From Neckera pumila (Eukaryota > Streptophyta > Bryopsida > Hypnales > Neckeraceae): a DNA stretch of 64,000 nt. Positions 12,801-25,101 of the stretch are shown here, piece by piece (the first letter of the stretch is position 1; each line of letters starts with the position of its first letter). The notes under the pieces were generated by a model, which was given only the letters and a program-made list of their open reading frames with translations, was not told the DNA's origin and did no database searches. The DNA is taken from the NCBI GenBank assembly GCA_963969595.1, contig OZ018408.1, forward strand, positions 36,270,108 to 36,334,107, read 5' to 3'. The translations under genes were made by a program, and so were the position numbers.

Positions 12801-13778
12801 GGGTTCTGTCGATCTTTGACTTCTCCAGTAGTTTTGAACCCTGGGACCGTGGCACCAGAGTCTCGGCCCATGTCCAGGCCTCACCTATTGCAGTTGAACA
12901 TTTCAGTGCTGAAATGTGCAACTGAAATAGACAGAAGTAACTTAGTTTACAGTAAAGACCAGTGGTGGTTTTTCATTATGATCTTCCTATAGGGACGTAT
13001 CACAGCCTGGTTCACTCCTCCAAGGACTGAACCGTTCATTTGCCAACGTGTCTACAATGGTCACATCTATTGACGGCTTGATCGACCGTATATGGGTCCC
13101 AGAAGTTCGGTTTTCCGTCTACAGCAGAAGTTTAAACGTTAAAACTTCGAAGAAAATAAACCTTTTCTACCAGAGCTTGCTAAAGTACTTCATACTCGGA
13201 TTATCGTATGCTCAGTAATCGAGATTTTAAACTCTAAAGGCTCCAGCGTTTATATGTACAACCTGCAACCATGGTACAGTTATGGCTACGAGGCTTGAGT
13301 AGAAATCGAACACTAGAAATGTCAATTAGACTGAGAAGTTAGAGCGTTTACATGATGTAGATAAACTCACTGGGAACAGGGATTAACGGCTCTGTAACGA
13401 CCGTTACTAATCAGAACACCGATTTTGACTCCAGCAAATGGAAGGCATGGGTATGTGTATGTCTCCTCAAACTAAGAGCCTAACCATTGCTAGTACAAAC
13501 TCAGCAATGGCGACAACAAACACCGCTTGCTAAAGGGTCTGGAAAGTATGCTAGAGGCTAGGATGTACTGAAACCGTTAGGGTGATTCGATTACCCCCGT
13601 GTTATGCAAAAATCACGTTCTTACAAAAGTTAAAATGCATTTAATGATGGAATTAGTATCCAGACCTCTACAGTATGTGGTTAAGAAACTACCAAACTGA
13701 AGGTGCAGCAACGCATACCTTCTGAATGAGTTCTGTGGTGATGTTGGAACTGGAATACGTCGCCATGTGCTGCATCAT
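9879..13778 (-). CDS. GRF-interacting factor (SSXT/SNH-domain co-activator)
   Basis: Minus-strand exons: 13778-13719 (MMQHMATYSSSN...IQK), 10937-10861 (YLDENKQLILAI...), 10755-10674 (YQAKLQQNLMYLAAIADAQP) and 10277-9879, all at GT/AG with consistent phase, giving about 205 residues. The N-terminal SNH domain (about 10-70) is near-canonical for GIF/ANGUSTIFOLIA3 proteins. It is followed by a Gln-rich then Gly-rich tail ending SYLKGSDGSSL, like the YLK ending of angiosperm GIFs. GIFs bind growth-regulating factors through the SNH domain and recruit SWI/SNF chromatin remodellers to drive cell proliferation; they act in the nucleus. The start is supported by an in-frame TAA just upstream. Intron 1 is large (about 2.8 kb) and carries repeats. 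An optional 18-nt microexon may lie at 11006-11023. Confidence 0.93.
11006..11023 (-). other. Candidate 18-nt in-frame microexon of GIF
   Basis: On the minus strand, TTTCAG precedes and GTGAGT follows an 18-nt segment reading L-P-S-I-L-K. It would insert six residues between IQK and YLDENK in the SNH domain without changing frame. It is separated from exon 2 by only 68 nt. Canonical GIFs join IQK directly to YLDENK, so it may be alternative, or not used. Confidence 0.35.
11051..11654 (-). mobile_element. Degenerate TTAA-family element in GIF intron 1
   Basis: It starts TTAACCCTCTAAACCCCTAAAG and continues with the family's reverse-orientation interior (ACTCAAAACTGCCATTTTTA, then a tract like AAGATCTTGCACTTGACTA). 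It ends near GGGACTTTAAGGAG, a decayed right terminus. The middle is shortened relative to the 930-bp copies. Confidence 0.75.
12015..12166. repeat. 54-bp tandem repeat, nearly three copies
   Basis: A unit beginning TTGATTTGAGATTAAAAAAC recurs with a spacing of 54 bp (GATTTGAGAT at 12017, 12071 and 12125), almost without mismatches. It lies within the large first GIF intron. The open frame across it is a by-product of 54 being a multiple of three. Confidence 0.9.
12596..12618 (+). other. G-quadruplex-type G tract
   Basis: Four G runs (4, 4, 6 and 5 G) separated by CA, T and T meet the usual G4 pattern. On the transcribed GIF strand this reads as a C-rich intronic tract. Confidence 0.5.
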
Positions 13779-16700
13779 GTCGAATTATCTGTTCTCCTAC
13801 ACAAGTTCCAACAGTCATCTGTTTAGGTTTCGTCCTGCCTGTTAATGCATAGCTCAGAAATAGAGGGTCACACAGCACACAAAGACAGCTAATTTCTTGC
13901 ACAGCCTGCAAGAAATCATTAAGGCTAAATGTAGGAACTGGGCTAGCCAGATTTTATTACATTACATTACATTACAAGGTCATTGAAATTGACAAATACT
14001 TTGAAAACAGGGAGCCCTCGAATTATAAAACATTGTGCATGTGCATGCACCAAATTTCATTGTCTCTCAAACCGAGCGGCTAGTGCTAAATATGAAAGAT
14101 GGTCATATTCGTTACATATCACGAAACCGGTCCATCTGAGAAGAACTCTCATCTAGAAACCGAAGCGATTTAGGAGCCCAGACACTTGTCTGAAACCTTA
14201 AATTTAAACCTGTCCACGATTTCAGAGCTTCAAGGTGGGCAACTCAAAACACTCGAGAGTCCTAATTGTCAGCACTTGAAACGTAATAAATGTGACGTTG
14301 AAGACACGATTAAACCCAAATAGGCTGCAAAGGTAGAACGTCCTTGAGCAGCTGTCCGTTTCTTGAGATATTTTTTCTCGAAACTACGGAAGCAGTTGCA
14401 AGTAAACCAAAAGCTTATCAATCGGTACGAGCTCTCATTAAGCTAAGAACATATTTGATGGCTGCACACGCTCATATTATTAACCTAGGCTTGGCAGAGT
14501 CAAAAGCTGCAAATTAATATACATTAAAAACTGCAGATTCGCCATGAAAAAGTCTGACGGAAGATCCAGTGCACCTGAGGAATTTTGCCTCACACGTGCT
14601 CACACGCTTCGATGATCTACTCTTTTTCGAACTTGCGGTAGAAACTACTCACAGACGACGAGTCAAATAAACTCTACAAAATGTATTAAAAACATTACCT
14701 CCCCACAAGAAATGGCTCTTGCAATGTACAAAGCTCTAGATAACACAATATCACTGTCTCCCAATTGTAAAGCAGGCGAAATCAAGACCTCCAGTTGCAC
14801 TCCACTGCTCGTTCACTTAACTGATTTAATTACAGCTGGAGTCAAGCTCCACTTTACGATTTCAACCTAATGCAACAAAATGGCAATAACAAAACGAAAC
14901 TCACAGGCAATACCGACTTCCGGCATTCTCTAATGTTTGTGAAACCAAAAGAAAAAAAAAACATTTTGCAATACAAGCACACTTGTAACAGCATAGTGAG
15001 CTAACGTTCCAGTTGTTATTGCACTAGCTAGTTTCACAGAGTCTCTCACTCTCCACAGTCAGAAAATTGGCGAAGGAATCAAAAAAAGAGAGAGATGAGT
15101 ACTAACAAAGCATACAAAAAGAAGGCTTTCGGACAACACACTGACACAGAACCTCAAAGGAAAGAAATTCCTGCCCATCTGGTGCTGGCAACAAAAACTT
15201 TTAGCCATTCTGTCAACATGGCCAGGCTTGGTTGGAGCCAGTGTAGGCTCGGCGGGGGAGTGAAGTAACGTAGCAGCTACCTTGATAGCCGCAACGAACC
15301 CGGCGACAAAAAGTAAGTCGCCCTTTTACTAAAACGGCGTGGAACCTTGTGATTCGGAAGTCTGCATATATTTATACAAAATTACATGCGGCCGCCCACT
15401 GTTCCATGACGCCGATACTCCTTCACCTCCAAATTTACGACGGATGATTCTACAGTGAGCACGACATAAATGGACACCGAAAAGGGTCGCGAATTTCGAA
15501 CGACAAGGCTTAATTTAGTAAACTGGGATACTTCCACCGATATCAATCACTGTTGAAGGAAACCGAGCTAGCTATAAGAAACTTGTAATGCAACATTTGT
15601 GTACTTTTGCTCGTCGCTCTGTGAATTGAACTACAGCATTGGGACCACATCCTTCTCTGTCTATGTGTTGGCAAATAATGAAGCCACTCTTATATTTAAA
15701 AGTGCTGAGCGCCGAAAACAGCACACTTGGCCCTGCACTGGTTCTTTCTCATACTGGATTTTGCTTTCTACTGTTGCAAACTTGCAACAACTGATTGCCT
15801 TGCTCGCTCTTCGCAATCGAGTTCACAATGAAATCCTCGCATTATTATCTTCAACCTTCTCAACGTTTGGTTAAATATAATACGGCCGCCGCTTCATATT
15901 TAGTTTACAGACATAACCTACCTACCTAATGTACCAATTTCAACCTTTCCGATCACCGAAAGTCAGGTTGTAATTACGGAAACTGTCGACTTGTGGTTAC
16001 CGTTCAAACCGCTTGTGAAGCTACAACAGTAGCAAGGTCGTCGTCAGTTGGTTACTCGTACAGATAGCCAAGAGAATTGATTAAAATGGAAGAAGCAGGA
16101 CCCCCCAACAGCTAGAAGAAACGGAACAAACTCGATCAATGAAAAAGGACGGTGCGAGACCACACTAGCTAGGACCGGAACGAAGGCCATATGTGTTGTC
16201 AGCTAGCTCGCTAGCAAGCAAGTAAGCAAGCCAGACCACCTGCAAGTGAAGATAGACACAAAACTAAAGCTGCAAGGTGAGTACTAGCATTGCCCTCAGA
16301 AGCTAGCAGAGGTCTGGTCCACACTCATGACATATGTGTGGAGCTTTCTGTGCACATATTTACCTAAGCTAGCTAGTCAATATATCGTTCGTGGAGGTTG
16401 GAAGCAGCGAACGCGAGAGAGCTTGCCTGGCTGCATGCAATGAACTAGCTAGAAGTGGGGAGTACTGGGGTTGCAGGAGCAGGACTTGCTGAAGGTGAGG
16501 AGGCCCGTGAGGAGGAGACGCTGCGGGTGGGAGTTTCTCTCTGTGAAGGCAGGCAGGCAGGCTAGCTGGTGCAGTGACGTTGAGTTGCAGAGAGAAGAGA
16601 GTGAACAAGAGACGAAGAGACTGCAGCCAGGAGGCCTTAAGAAGTCCGCCTGTGCGAGCTCAGAGGTAACTTCACTGCTGCAGCCTTGTCTCTGCGTGGG

Positions 16701-16880
16701 TGCTCTTTGCTGGGTTCATAACTGCTCAGTGCAGCCCTGGCGGCCTCTGCCCTGGGTGCTCTTGCTGCCGGGGTTCAACGCCTGGGCTGGAGAGGACATG
16801 ATCGCCGCCTCCTTAGCCAAATTGGAAATGCAACCCAAGTGGTTTCGTAAGTTTATGACACTCTCAAGTGATATTCTACA
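13779..16880 (-). promoter_or_regulatory. Upstream and 5' UTR region of GIF
   Basis: About 3 kb of higher-complexity DNA precedes the GIF start on the minus strand. It contains no clear repeat copies except an ATTAC run near 13958, and a CACACGTG G-box-like site near 14593. The open frame at 16471-16896 starts with TTG and resembles no known protein, so I do not call it. A 5' UTR intron is possible (a TAG acceptor-like site lies about 25 nt upstream of the ATG) but unproven. Confidence 0.45.
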
Positions 16881-19587
16881 GATTTTCGAAAGTTGAAAAT
16901 AGAAGGGAGTCCATATTTTAACTAGACTTAGACCTTAGTGGATATGTATATCATTGAATATTGTATGTATATCACTATAGAATATAGGACACACAAGGTG
17001 TGTTCCCATGTTCTTGATATTATACTTATAATCAATTTGGTTGAAATGGTTGAAACTTTTAATCACTTAATTGATTTACAAATACACTACACTTGTAGAA
17101 GAAGAGTGTTAGTTGGATTTTTGTATTCATGCATTTGCTTACGTATGTACATACTTTGTTAGGCCTGGATTCCTCATTTCTATAGAACTTCTATGGTTCC
17201 TCATAGCTTCTAGATAGTTAATTACAATAGCATTTTGTTCTGAATTCATATCATCAATCCAACCACGAGGTCCTATATATCATATTTTAGTCGATACAAC
17301 AATCTGGTAGTAGATTGAGATTAGAAAAATGTACTTGATTTTATTTCAAGAAGCATTCACAAGGAAGTTGTATCTTGTATATTTGCCTAAACCAAAGATT
17401 GAACATACATGTACTTACATAAAAGCTTACAATTCTAAATACTAACTTTTGGCTACATTTTTGTCAAAAGAAATCCTAGCATCATAAACTTTTGCTATGG
17501 TATCCACTTCTATTCCAATTGTGTATTTGACTTTGTCCAAAGTAACAACTTAAGATATTACAATTGAAGGAGAAATATAGGCTTTAATTCCTAGAAGATT
17601 TATATGCCAAAAATCATTATTTTCTTGAAAAGGGCTATTAATCAATTTTTATTCTTTTTTTTAAATTTGTAACTGTTGGAAATTGTTCTTGAATTGTATT
17701 AGAGCCACCAAATAAAAATTTTGAGCTTTGAGGGCAACGTATGTGTGAGAGCAAAGACTACAAAGTGGAAAAAATGTTTTCCCAAGGCTGTCCAAGTTTT
17801 TAATAATGTATCTATGTCAAGCTTCCAAACCTTGTACCTCTAATATTGATTTGCAAAGAAGATTTGGGAACTTCGAATTTGAATAGAGCCTCAAATATGG
17901 AAGCAATATATGCAAATTTTCAAAGAAAAATTATATTGCAGTCGTTTTGCCTAAGTTGGGTCCCCCAAAAAATATATAATTTTGGTTTTGCCCTTTGGAT
18001 CTTCTAAAAAAGTAAACTCTCCAGAAGTTTGTTTATTTCCCTCATCTCTAAAACAATATGAAGGAAAAAAAAAACTAATAATTCATTTTGATGCTCAAAT
18101 TTCTCAAAAAACATTTTGGTTTACAACGAGCTTTTTGAAGTTAAATACATGTGAGTAAAGAATAATCCTTATGGTTTAGCTAATAAATTTTGTTCATAAG
18201 CATCCTATTTCTCATTTGTTAGTATTTTCTTATATATATTGATTTTTATGTGATTGAAGAAAATTATTTCAGAAAAACTCTAGAGCATAGTGCACCTATA
18301 TCCTAAGGTGAGCTCACCTATTTCTAACATTGAATCTATATAACCAATTTGTTTGAAATGTATAAATTTTGAAGTTATATGGTTTAGAATGTATTACTTA
18401 AGTACTTGTATAGAGGAAGAAGAATATTAGTTTTACACCCATATGAATAAAGGATCTCTTGGAGGTGATTCCGAGGGCAATTCTACTAACTAATTGGTAT
18501 CCATATACATATAGGTAGTGAGTGACACTTTTCATACCTTCTCTTCAAGGTGAACTCAAGTCTTTCAAAAATAATTTTGACACTAAACTACTGAAACAGA
18601 ATGTTCATAGTATGTGTAATGACCATGTCCATGAAAGATGAATGCGAAGAAACGTATAATGCAATGAAACTTGATAGGTGGAGCAGCATATGGATAAGAA
18701 AGTACTTGATTGCTCAATCATTGTGATTGTCAGCTTATATATTCTATCAAATTATGTATGTATATAGCATTATGCATGATTTTATAGTAGTTGATACATG
18801 ATATCTAGAAGTGGGTGCAGACTAGAAAGTACACGATTGTTTGATCATTGGGCATGTCAAAGTATACTTCTTGACAAATTTAGTACATGAGCATGTACAT
18901 CATGTTACTTGATTTGCAAGTTGTTGATCCCCGACACCTTAAAGTGGTGAGTTATATGATGCACATATTTTGAAGTGGATCTTCTCTTACATTTTGCTTT
19001 TCATATGATGTCTATCTTTGCTTTTAAAGTTATAATAATGAAAGTCAAGAAGTTCATTCACTTAATTGATTACCACTTGAAAATCAGAATTATCCAATCT
19101 AAAAACCATGTGATTGATCAAATCAATTTATAGAATATAATTGAACAACACTTACCTTCCAACAGATGCTCTTCCATGAATGCAAAATATTATATCCCTC
19201 TTGTGTAAAAGACTGGGCCAAAAAAATTATAAATTGTATCTATTTGGAATTATTATATAATGAATCAGAGTAGGTATTTGTTGACTAATGCTACTTAAAT
19301 ATGTACATCATTAGTGGCATTGATCTAAAGTATTATGTACAATTAAAATTCAAAATCCTATAAAAAATTCATGAAACCCTTGAATTTTGATTTTCATAAA
19401 ATTTCATTGGGTCAATTTGTCAATCCACCCAAAATCACTTATACATGTCAATTTAGCCTAGGAGTATCTTGAATTTTTTTTAAAGTGTTGGAATAGGTGC
19501 ACGCATCTAAGTGAGTTTGAATACAATTGTTGGATGTATATACACATCTTCACTATCCTAGACTCTTTGATACCAAAACCTTAGTAG
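16881..19587. other. AT-rich DNA with no gene seen
   Basis: There is no coding signal and no clear transposon end. Some short motifs recur locally, for example AAGTACTTGATTG near 18701 and a variant near 18828. It may consist of decayed repeats. Confidence 0.5.
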
Positions 19588-20339
19588 GGTGATTGCTAGA
19601 AACACTTGTCCTATTTTTTGTCTCCTTCCCCTTGAACGGGTGATTTTTTGCTCATAACTTTTGCATCATTTGTCTACTTGGCATGAAATTTGGAAGGAAG
19701 GTACATATGGTAGTTGCAGACAATAAGTAATTTTTTCAAATTTTTTCAAATTAGTTTAATATTTTTAAATTGCCCCAAATTGGGTGTCTACTTTGGCCAT
19801 TTGGGGTGGGGGTGGGGTGGGGGTGGGGTTGTCCCACTCTTGACCCAAAAATGCAAATTCAAAGCCACAAATCGGACATATTGGAGGTCTACTAACATTA
19901 TTAGGATTGACAGTGAATTTTTATGAAAATAGGAACATGTCAGTTGCCCACATGGGGTCAAACTGACCTTCCTTTGCGCAAAAAATAGGAAGAGGGAAAA
20001 TTTCCTATATTAATTTTTTGGTGCAATGTGAGTGCAATCTTCTCGAGGAAAATGGGTGTTTTTGTTTTTATTTTTTGAACTTTTTTGAATCATTAAAAAT
20101 AAAAAGATTCATAGATCCCTTTTCTATTATTTTCTGCTCCCAATGGCTTTTGTAGTACTTCGCAACAATCTACAGTGTTGCATAGTACGGAATTAATGGT
20201 TGAGACGAGGGTAGAGATCTGCAGCCTGCAAGGGCATTGCAGAAACATAGTACTACATAGTACTACATAGTACTGCCAGTTCTATGGTCAAAAACGACGA
20301 TTTTGAGCCAAAAACGTGAAGTATTTCTTGCAATCACCC
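19588..20339. mobile_element. 752-bp inverted-repeat element with 16-bp TIRs
   Basis: The ends read GGGTGATTGCTAGAAA (19588-19603) and TTTCTTGCAATCACCC (20324-20339), 15 of 16 bases complementary. The interior is non-coding. It contains a strong G tract at 19803-19828 and a triplicated CATAGTACTA motif around 20250-20275. I could not define a target-site duplication, so the superfamily is unknown. Confidence 0.65.
19803..19828 (+). other. Strong G-quadruplex motif
   Basis: Five G runs of 4-5 bases are separated by single T loops. Short loops of this kind favour stable G4 folding. It lies inside the 752-bp TIR element. Confidence 0.65.
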
Positions 20340-21090
20340 AGTGTTCAAAATGTATATGGTTATATGAAGTTCCATAATTATGTGACGATACAATTGTAGG
20401 TGACAATCATATCTTTCTATAGGCCTTTGCATATTAAAAGCTAAAATATGTCTTTGTCAAAATAAATTGTAGTATAGTATTAATGAATATCGTATTTTGT
20501 ATTTGGTTTCATGTATAAAATGAGACTTGTCAAATTCAGTTTTTCATTCTCCAAATCTGAGAAATTTATTTCATTGTATAAAAATTCATAGAAATACTGC
20601 ATTTGCATGCTTTTTATATCAAGATTTAAGATATACAATCAAGTACATTTGTCTTTCAAATTTCCTATTTCAAATATAACTTCAAATCTAAAATACTAGA
20701 AAAAATTATATTATATAGATTTCATTTTTGTAAATATTTGTATATTTTTGTATTTTTGTAAATAATTTGGTATTCATTACATAGCATAATTTACAAAATT
20801 TGTAAAAAATTACTTTTCTATAAAAGTTTAAGAAAATCAACATGTATAGCAAAAAATATTATTTCAAATAATCCTTTGTAATAAAAAATCGTATTTGTTT
20901 GTCAATTAGGTACTTTCAAGGTCAACCTTCAAGTATCCTTTATATATATTGTTTTATTCTCTCTTTTTCATATTGGATTGAAGAAAAGTTAAGTTGAACA
21001 ACAATGGCATTAGTAGGCTAGGTAGGAGATAAAGTAGGCATCATTCATATCCTCTTCCTAATTGTATCTCTATTTACATATATCTAACAT
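20340..21090. other. AT-rich DNA with no gene seen
   Basis: Only AT-rich sequence without recognisable ends or coding features was seen. Confidence 0.5.
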
Positions 21091-22936
21091 TCAACCCCTA
21101 AAGGACCTTTGTCCATTTGGTGAACATTTGGAATTCTGGGCAGGTACCTACGGTTTCAATTTTTTTCCTAATTTTTTGAAACTTTTTTTGAAGACAGAAA
21201 ATTTGATTACCTTTGTGGAAATATAGTATTTTTTCAATTGGTTCCGGGGAACAAAAATTATGCCCAAATAAGCTCAAAACAAGGGAGAAGGGGCAACAAA
21301 AAAATTTAAAATTAATTAATTAATTTTTTAAATCTTATCTCATAGATTATATTTTTGTCAACATAGAAACCTTTGATCCGTTCCATTTGGATTGGTTATG
21401 AGAAAGTTATGGACAATCTTGCTTTTCGGGCACTTAGAGCATTTTCTTGAAAAAATGACTTGTAGGATTCATTTCTAAATGCAGTTTTTACAATTTTTCA
21501 AAAAAAGAAGTTCCACTGGTTTAGATTGCTTGCTAGAACAATCTGACCACTAGAACTAGTGAATTTTAATTCTATATTGGAGATATCATTAATTTAGATT
21601 TTCCTTCTATCTCATACCTATTTCTACTTAACAATTTTTTTAACCCTTAAAGCCCGTTGTCCCTTCGGGGGACAAATGTGTTTTCGGGCAGATACCTACG
21701 GGCTGAAATTTTCTCTTGATTTTCTTAAACTTTTATGGGAGGTAGAAAAATTAATTAGCTTCGTGGGAATATAATTTTCTTCACAATTGGTGCCCAGAAA
21801 CAAAAGTTATGACCAAATAAACTCAAAACAGGGGACGGCGGGCAGCAAAAGAAATTTGCACTCTTTTTTTTTATTTTTTTAGTATTTTTTTTCTCATGTA
21901 TTATATTTTTGTCTATCTAAAAAGCTTTGATTCATTTCATTTGGATTTGTTATGAGAAAGTTATGGACATTCTTGTTTTTTGGGCAGTTAGAGCATCTTT
22001 TTGAAAAAATAACTTGTAGGATTCATTTTTGAATGCAATTTTTCAAATTTTTCAAATTTTTTTTTTGCATGATTAAATTTACTTGCTAGAACAATCTGAC
22101 CATAGGGATTAGTGCATTTCAATTCCATCTAAAATATATGAATATTTTAGATTTTCCTTCTATCTCGTATTTATTTCTACTTAACAATTTTTTCAATAAT
22201 GAAAATTAATTTTTTTTGAATTAATTTTTTTGGGTAGATTGTCAACTCAATTCTCCACTATAAACATTTAAAGCTCAAAACTCTGTAGTGTAAAAATTTT
22301 AAGTTAAAAATGTTCAAAGTCAAAAAATCCAGTCCCACAATGTGCTGAAAAATTTGTTTTTTTCACTTTAAACGTAGATATCTTGTAATCTGTGCAATCA
22401 AAAATTCTGAAATTTTTTCGACACATTCTAATACTAGTTAGGTGTAAGATCCTACGGTTAGATGTGCAAAAAAAACATTTTTAATTTTTTTTCACTCTTC
22501 GCTAGAAAAATGGCAGTTTTGGGTGTTTTTTGGCAGAAAAAAGGCCTTGGGCCTTTAGGGGTTAAAGAATGAAAACTAAATTTTTTATAAATTTTTTTTT
22601 TCCTAGAGTCTCAACTCAGTTCTCCAACATAAGATCTAAAGCTCAAAACGATGTAGTGCAAAATATTAAAGTTAAGAGGGTTCAAAGTCAAATATTTCAG
22701 TCCCGCAATGTGCTGAAAATCTTGTTTTTTTTTGCTTTTTGAACGCAGATATCTTGTAATCTGTGTGGTCAAAAAAATTGAAATTTTTTCCACACGTTTC
22801 CATACTAATTAGGTATAAGATCCTATAGTTAGATGTACAAAAAAAATACTTTTCAATTTTTTTTACTCTGTGCTATAGAAATGGCAGTTTTGAGTGTTTT
22901 TTGGCAGAAAAATGGCCTTGGTCCTTTAGGGGTTAA
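21091..22936 (+). mobile_element. TTAA-family element, split by a second copy
   Basis: The left end is TCAACCCCTAAAGGACC (TTAA mutated to TCAA) and the right end is GGTCCTTTAGGGGTTAA. The first half runs to 21643 and resumes at 22566 after a complete second copy. Removing the inner copy plus one TTAA restores a family-typical junction near 'acaatttttttaaagaatg'. Confidence 0.88.
21640..22565 (+). mobile_element. TTAA-family element nested in another copy
   Basis: A complete copy bounded by TTAA on both sides (21640-21643 and 22562-22565). Its ends are CCCTTAAAGCCCG and GGGCCTTTAGGGG. It carries the subterminal hairpin GTCCCTTCGGGGGAC and is in the same orientation as its host copy. It has no coding capacity. 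Confidence 0.92.
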
Positions 22937-23269
22937 GGGGCATAAATATTAGACTATGTAAATAGGGACACAATTGGGAAGAAAGTATATAATGGATATA
23001 GGCTATTCAGATTGAGTGCTAACAAAGTTTAAACATGAATTTAAGGCCTTCAAGTTTCAATGATAGTCCAAACCAATTCAATATCTTGATTATCCCTATT
23101 TAATAATCTTATAAAAGGTGGTTGGATTGGATTTGAAAATAGTTTATTACAGCTTGTATTCTATATCCAACTATATGACAATCTATTTTTTCATGAACAG
23201 TTGACCAAAAATTTCCTACCAAACTTACTACATCCCACCAAACCTTACCACTCTTTAAAAACCTAATCT

Positions 23270-24202
23270 TTAACCCCTAAAGGACCGAGGTGATTTTCCT
23301 ACCAAAAACCATTCAAAACTCTCATTTCTATTGCAAAGAGCAAAGAGTTTAAGAAATTGTATTTTTTTGCATATCCAACCGTAAGATCTTATACTTGACT
23401 AGTATATGAATATGTGGAAGAAATTTCAGAAACTTTGACCATGTAGATTGCAAGATATATGCATTTAAAGTGAAGAAAACAAGTTTTTTTCCACCTTGTT
23501 TGACTAGATTTTTTGGCTTTGAATCTTTTTAGTTCAAATCTTTTGCATTACTGATTTTGATTTTCTACTTATTTATGTTAAGTAGTTGAGTTGAGAATCT
23601 ACCAAAAAAATTTAGGAAAAAAAGCACTTAATTTTCACTCATTAAAAAATTGTTAAGTAGAGGTGAATACAAGATTGAAGAAAAAAATAAATTGTTAATA
23701 GCTTTTAGATGGAATTGAATCACAATAATCCCAACGGTGAGATTGTTCTAGCAAGAAAATCTAACCCTGTCTAACAAAAAACTTTGAAAAATTCTAAAAA
23801 TTGCATTCAAAAATGAATTCTACAACTTATTTTTTCAAGAAGATGCTTAGATTGCCCAAAAAACTAAGATTGTCCATAACTTTCTCATTGTTAGCCCAAA
23901 TTGAATGAAACAAAGCTTCACATGTAGACAAAAATATAATCGTTGAGGAAAAAATTTGAAAAAAAATTATTTTGACTTTTTGTGATTTTTTTTGTGCTGC
24001 CCGCAAAATTCCGATTTTACTTATTGTGCCATAACTTTTGCTGCCAGGCATCAGTTAAAATAAAAATTATATATTCGCAAAGATCTCGCAAAAATACACA
24101 ACCTCAAAAAATCCCAAAAAATCCTACTAAAAATTGAGATTGTAGGAACCTGCCCGGACCCAAATTGTCCCCGGAGGGGACAACCAGTCCTTTAGGGGTT
24201 AA
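23270..24202 (-). mobile_element. TTAA-family element, reverse orientation
   Basis: 933 bp, bounded by TTAA on both sides, starting TTAACCCCTAAAGGACC and ending GGTCCTTTAGGGGTTAA after allowing one base change. It is nearly identical along its length to 37452-38384, so these two copies are among the youngest. The hairpin TTGTCCCCGGAGGGGACAA lies near its right end. Confidence 0.92.
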
Positions 24203-25101
24203 CTTCAATTGTTTCAAAAAATGTTTAGACAGAGATTGTTTCTTTGTACCAAAAGTTAGTGAAAATTGTTTCAAGGAGTTCAGCTCTTAAAAGGTCACTT
24301 CACGAGCAGACTACCTTAACAGTAGAGATCAATTGCCCGATTCTCTCATACCGTAATGCCAACAACCAATTCAGCCACTTGCCCTGCTGGTTGTAAAGAA
24401 CCCAACACATTGTGGTTTGAAACTTTGAATTGTGTACTCTGTAATTTCTTCTCATGTGATATTATAGAGTAGTACGTTAATGCTATACATTCATGACAAT
24501 TACATAAATACAGGAGAAGAAATTTACTTCGGAAAATCAGTCAACTGAGCTGGCTGGCTGAATTGATCCCTTATGACAATTGGGGTATGGTTAGACATTG
24601 AAGTGATATTAACTTACCTTCCACATTGTCGGAGATGTGAGTGAGATGACAAACAACCACTTACTAGTAAGTGTCAATGCGACAGAAGAGATGGGACGTT
24701 ACCCGGTGTAAGTTAGTACAGTAAAAGTAACATGGGGTCACACTTCAGTCCTTTGCACCTCCATACTGTAGCCACCCACTTGCCATCCGGCTGCAGAAAA
24801 AAGTGCAAATTATAGTGTGGTACAACTAATGACACCCAGTAATTTCCATTTTCAGTGATCCCTACCAAAATTTACATTCTGGAATAGAAAAAAATTGAGT
24901 ATAAATCTTCAGTTGCATGACTTGAAAAAATTCAGTAAAAATCTTTAGTTGTAATCTCTCTATATATATACGATACGGTATTTTTTAGATGGCACTAGGG
25001 TATTTGTAATGAATTTTGTGATGGAATTTGATAGCCAATGAAGAGTCATTTCTATTTTTCATTTAATTATTTTTACATGCCTTTTATTTTCATAAAGTTA
25101 C
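24203..25101. other. Low-copy DNA between two TTAA elements, no gene seen
   Basis: Slightly higher complexity than the surroundings, with no open frame that resembles a protein. A short TATATA run lies near 24961. Confidence 0.5.

Noticed and set aside
16471..16896. 141-codon plus-strand frame upstream of GIF
   Set aside because: It begins with TTG, has no recognisable domain, and lies in the likely GIF promoter or 5' UTR.
21091..22936. TTAA elements as solo LTRs
   Set aside because: They end in inverted CCCCTAAAG repeats, not TG...CA, with TTAA instead of a 5-bp duplication; no primer binding site or polypurine tract.
23827..24051. Open frame conserved with 38009-38236 on the minus strand
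   Set aside because: The two copies are the same young transposon, so the similarity follows from DNA identity; other copies break the frame.
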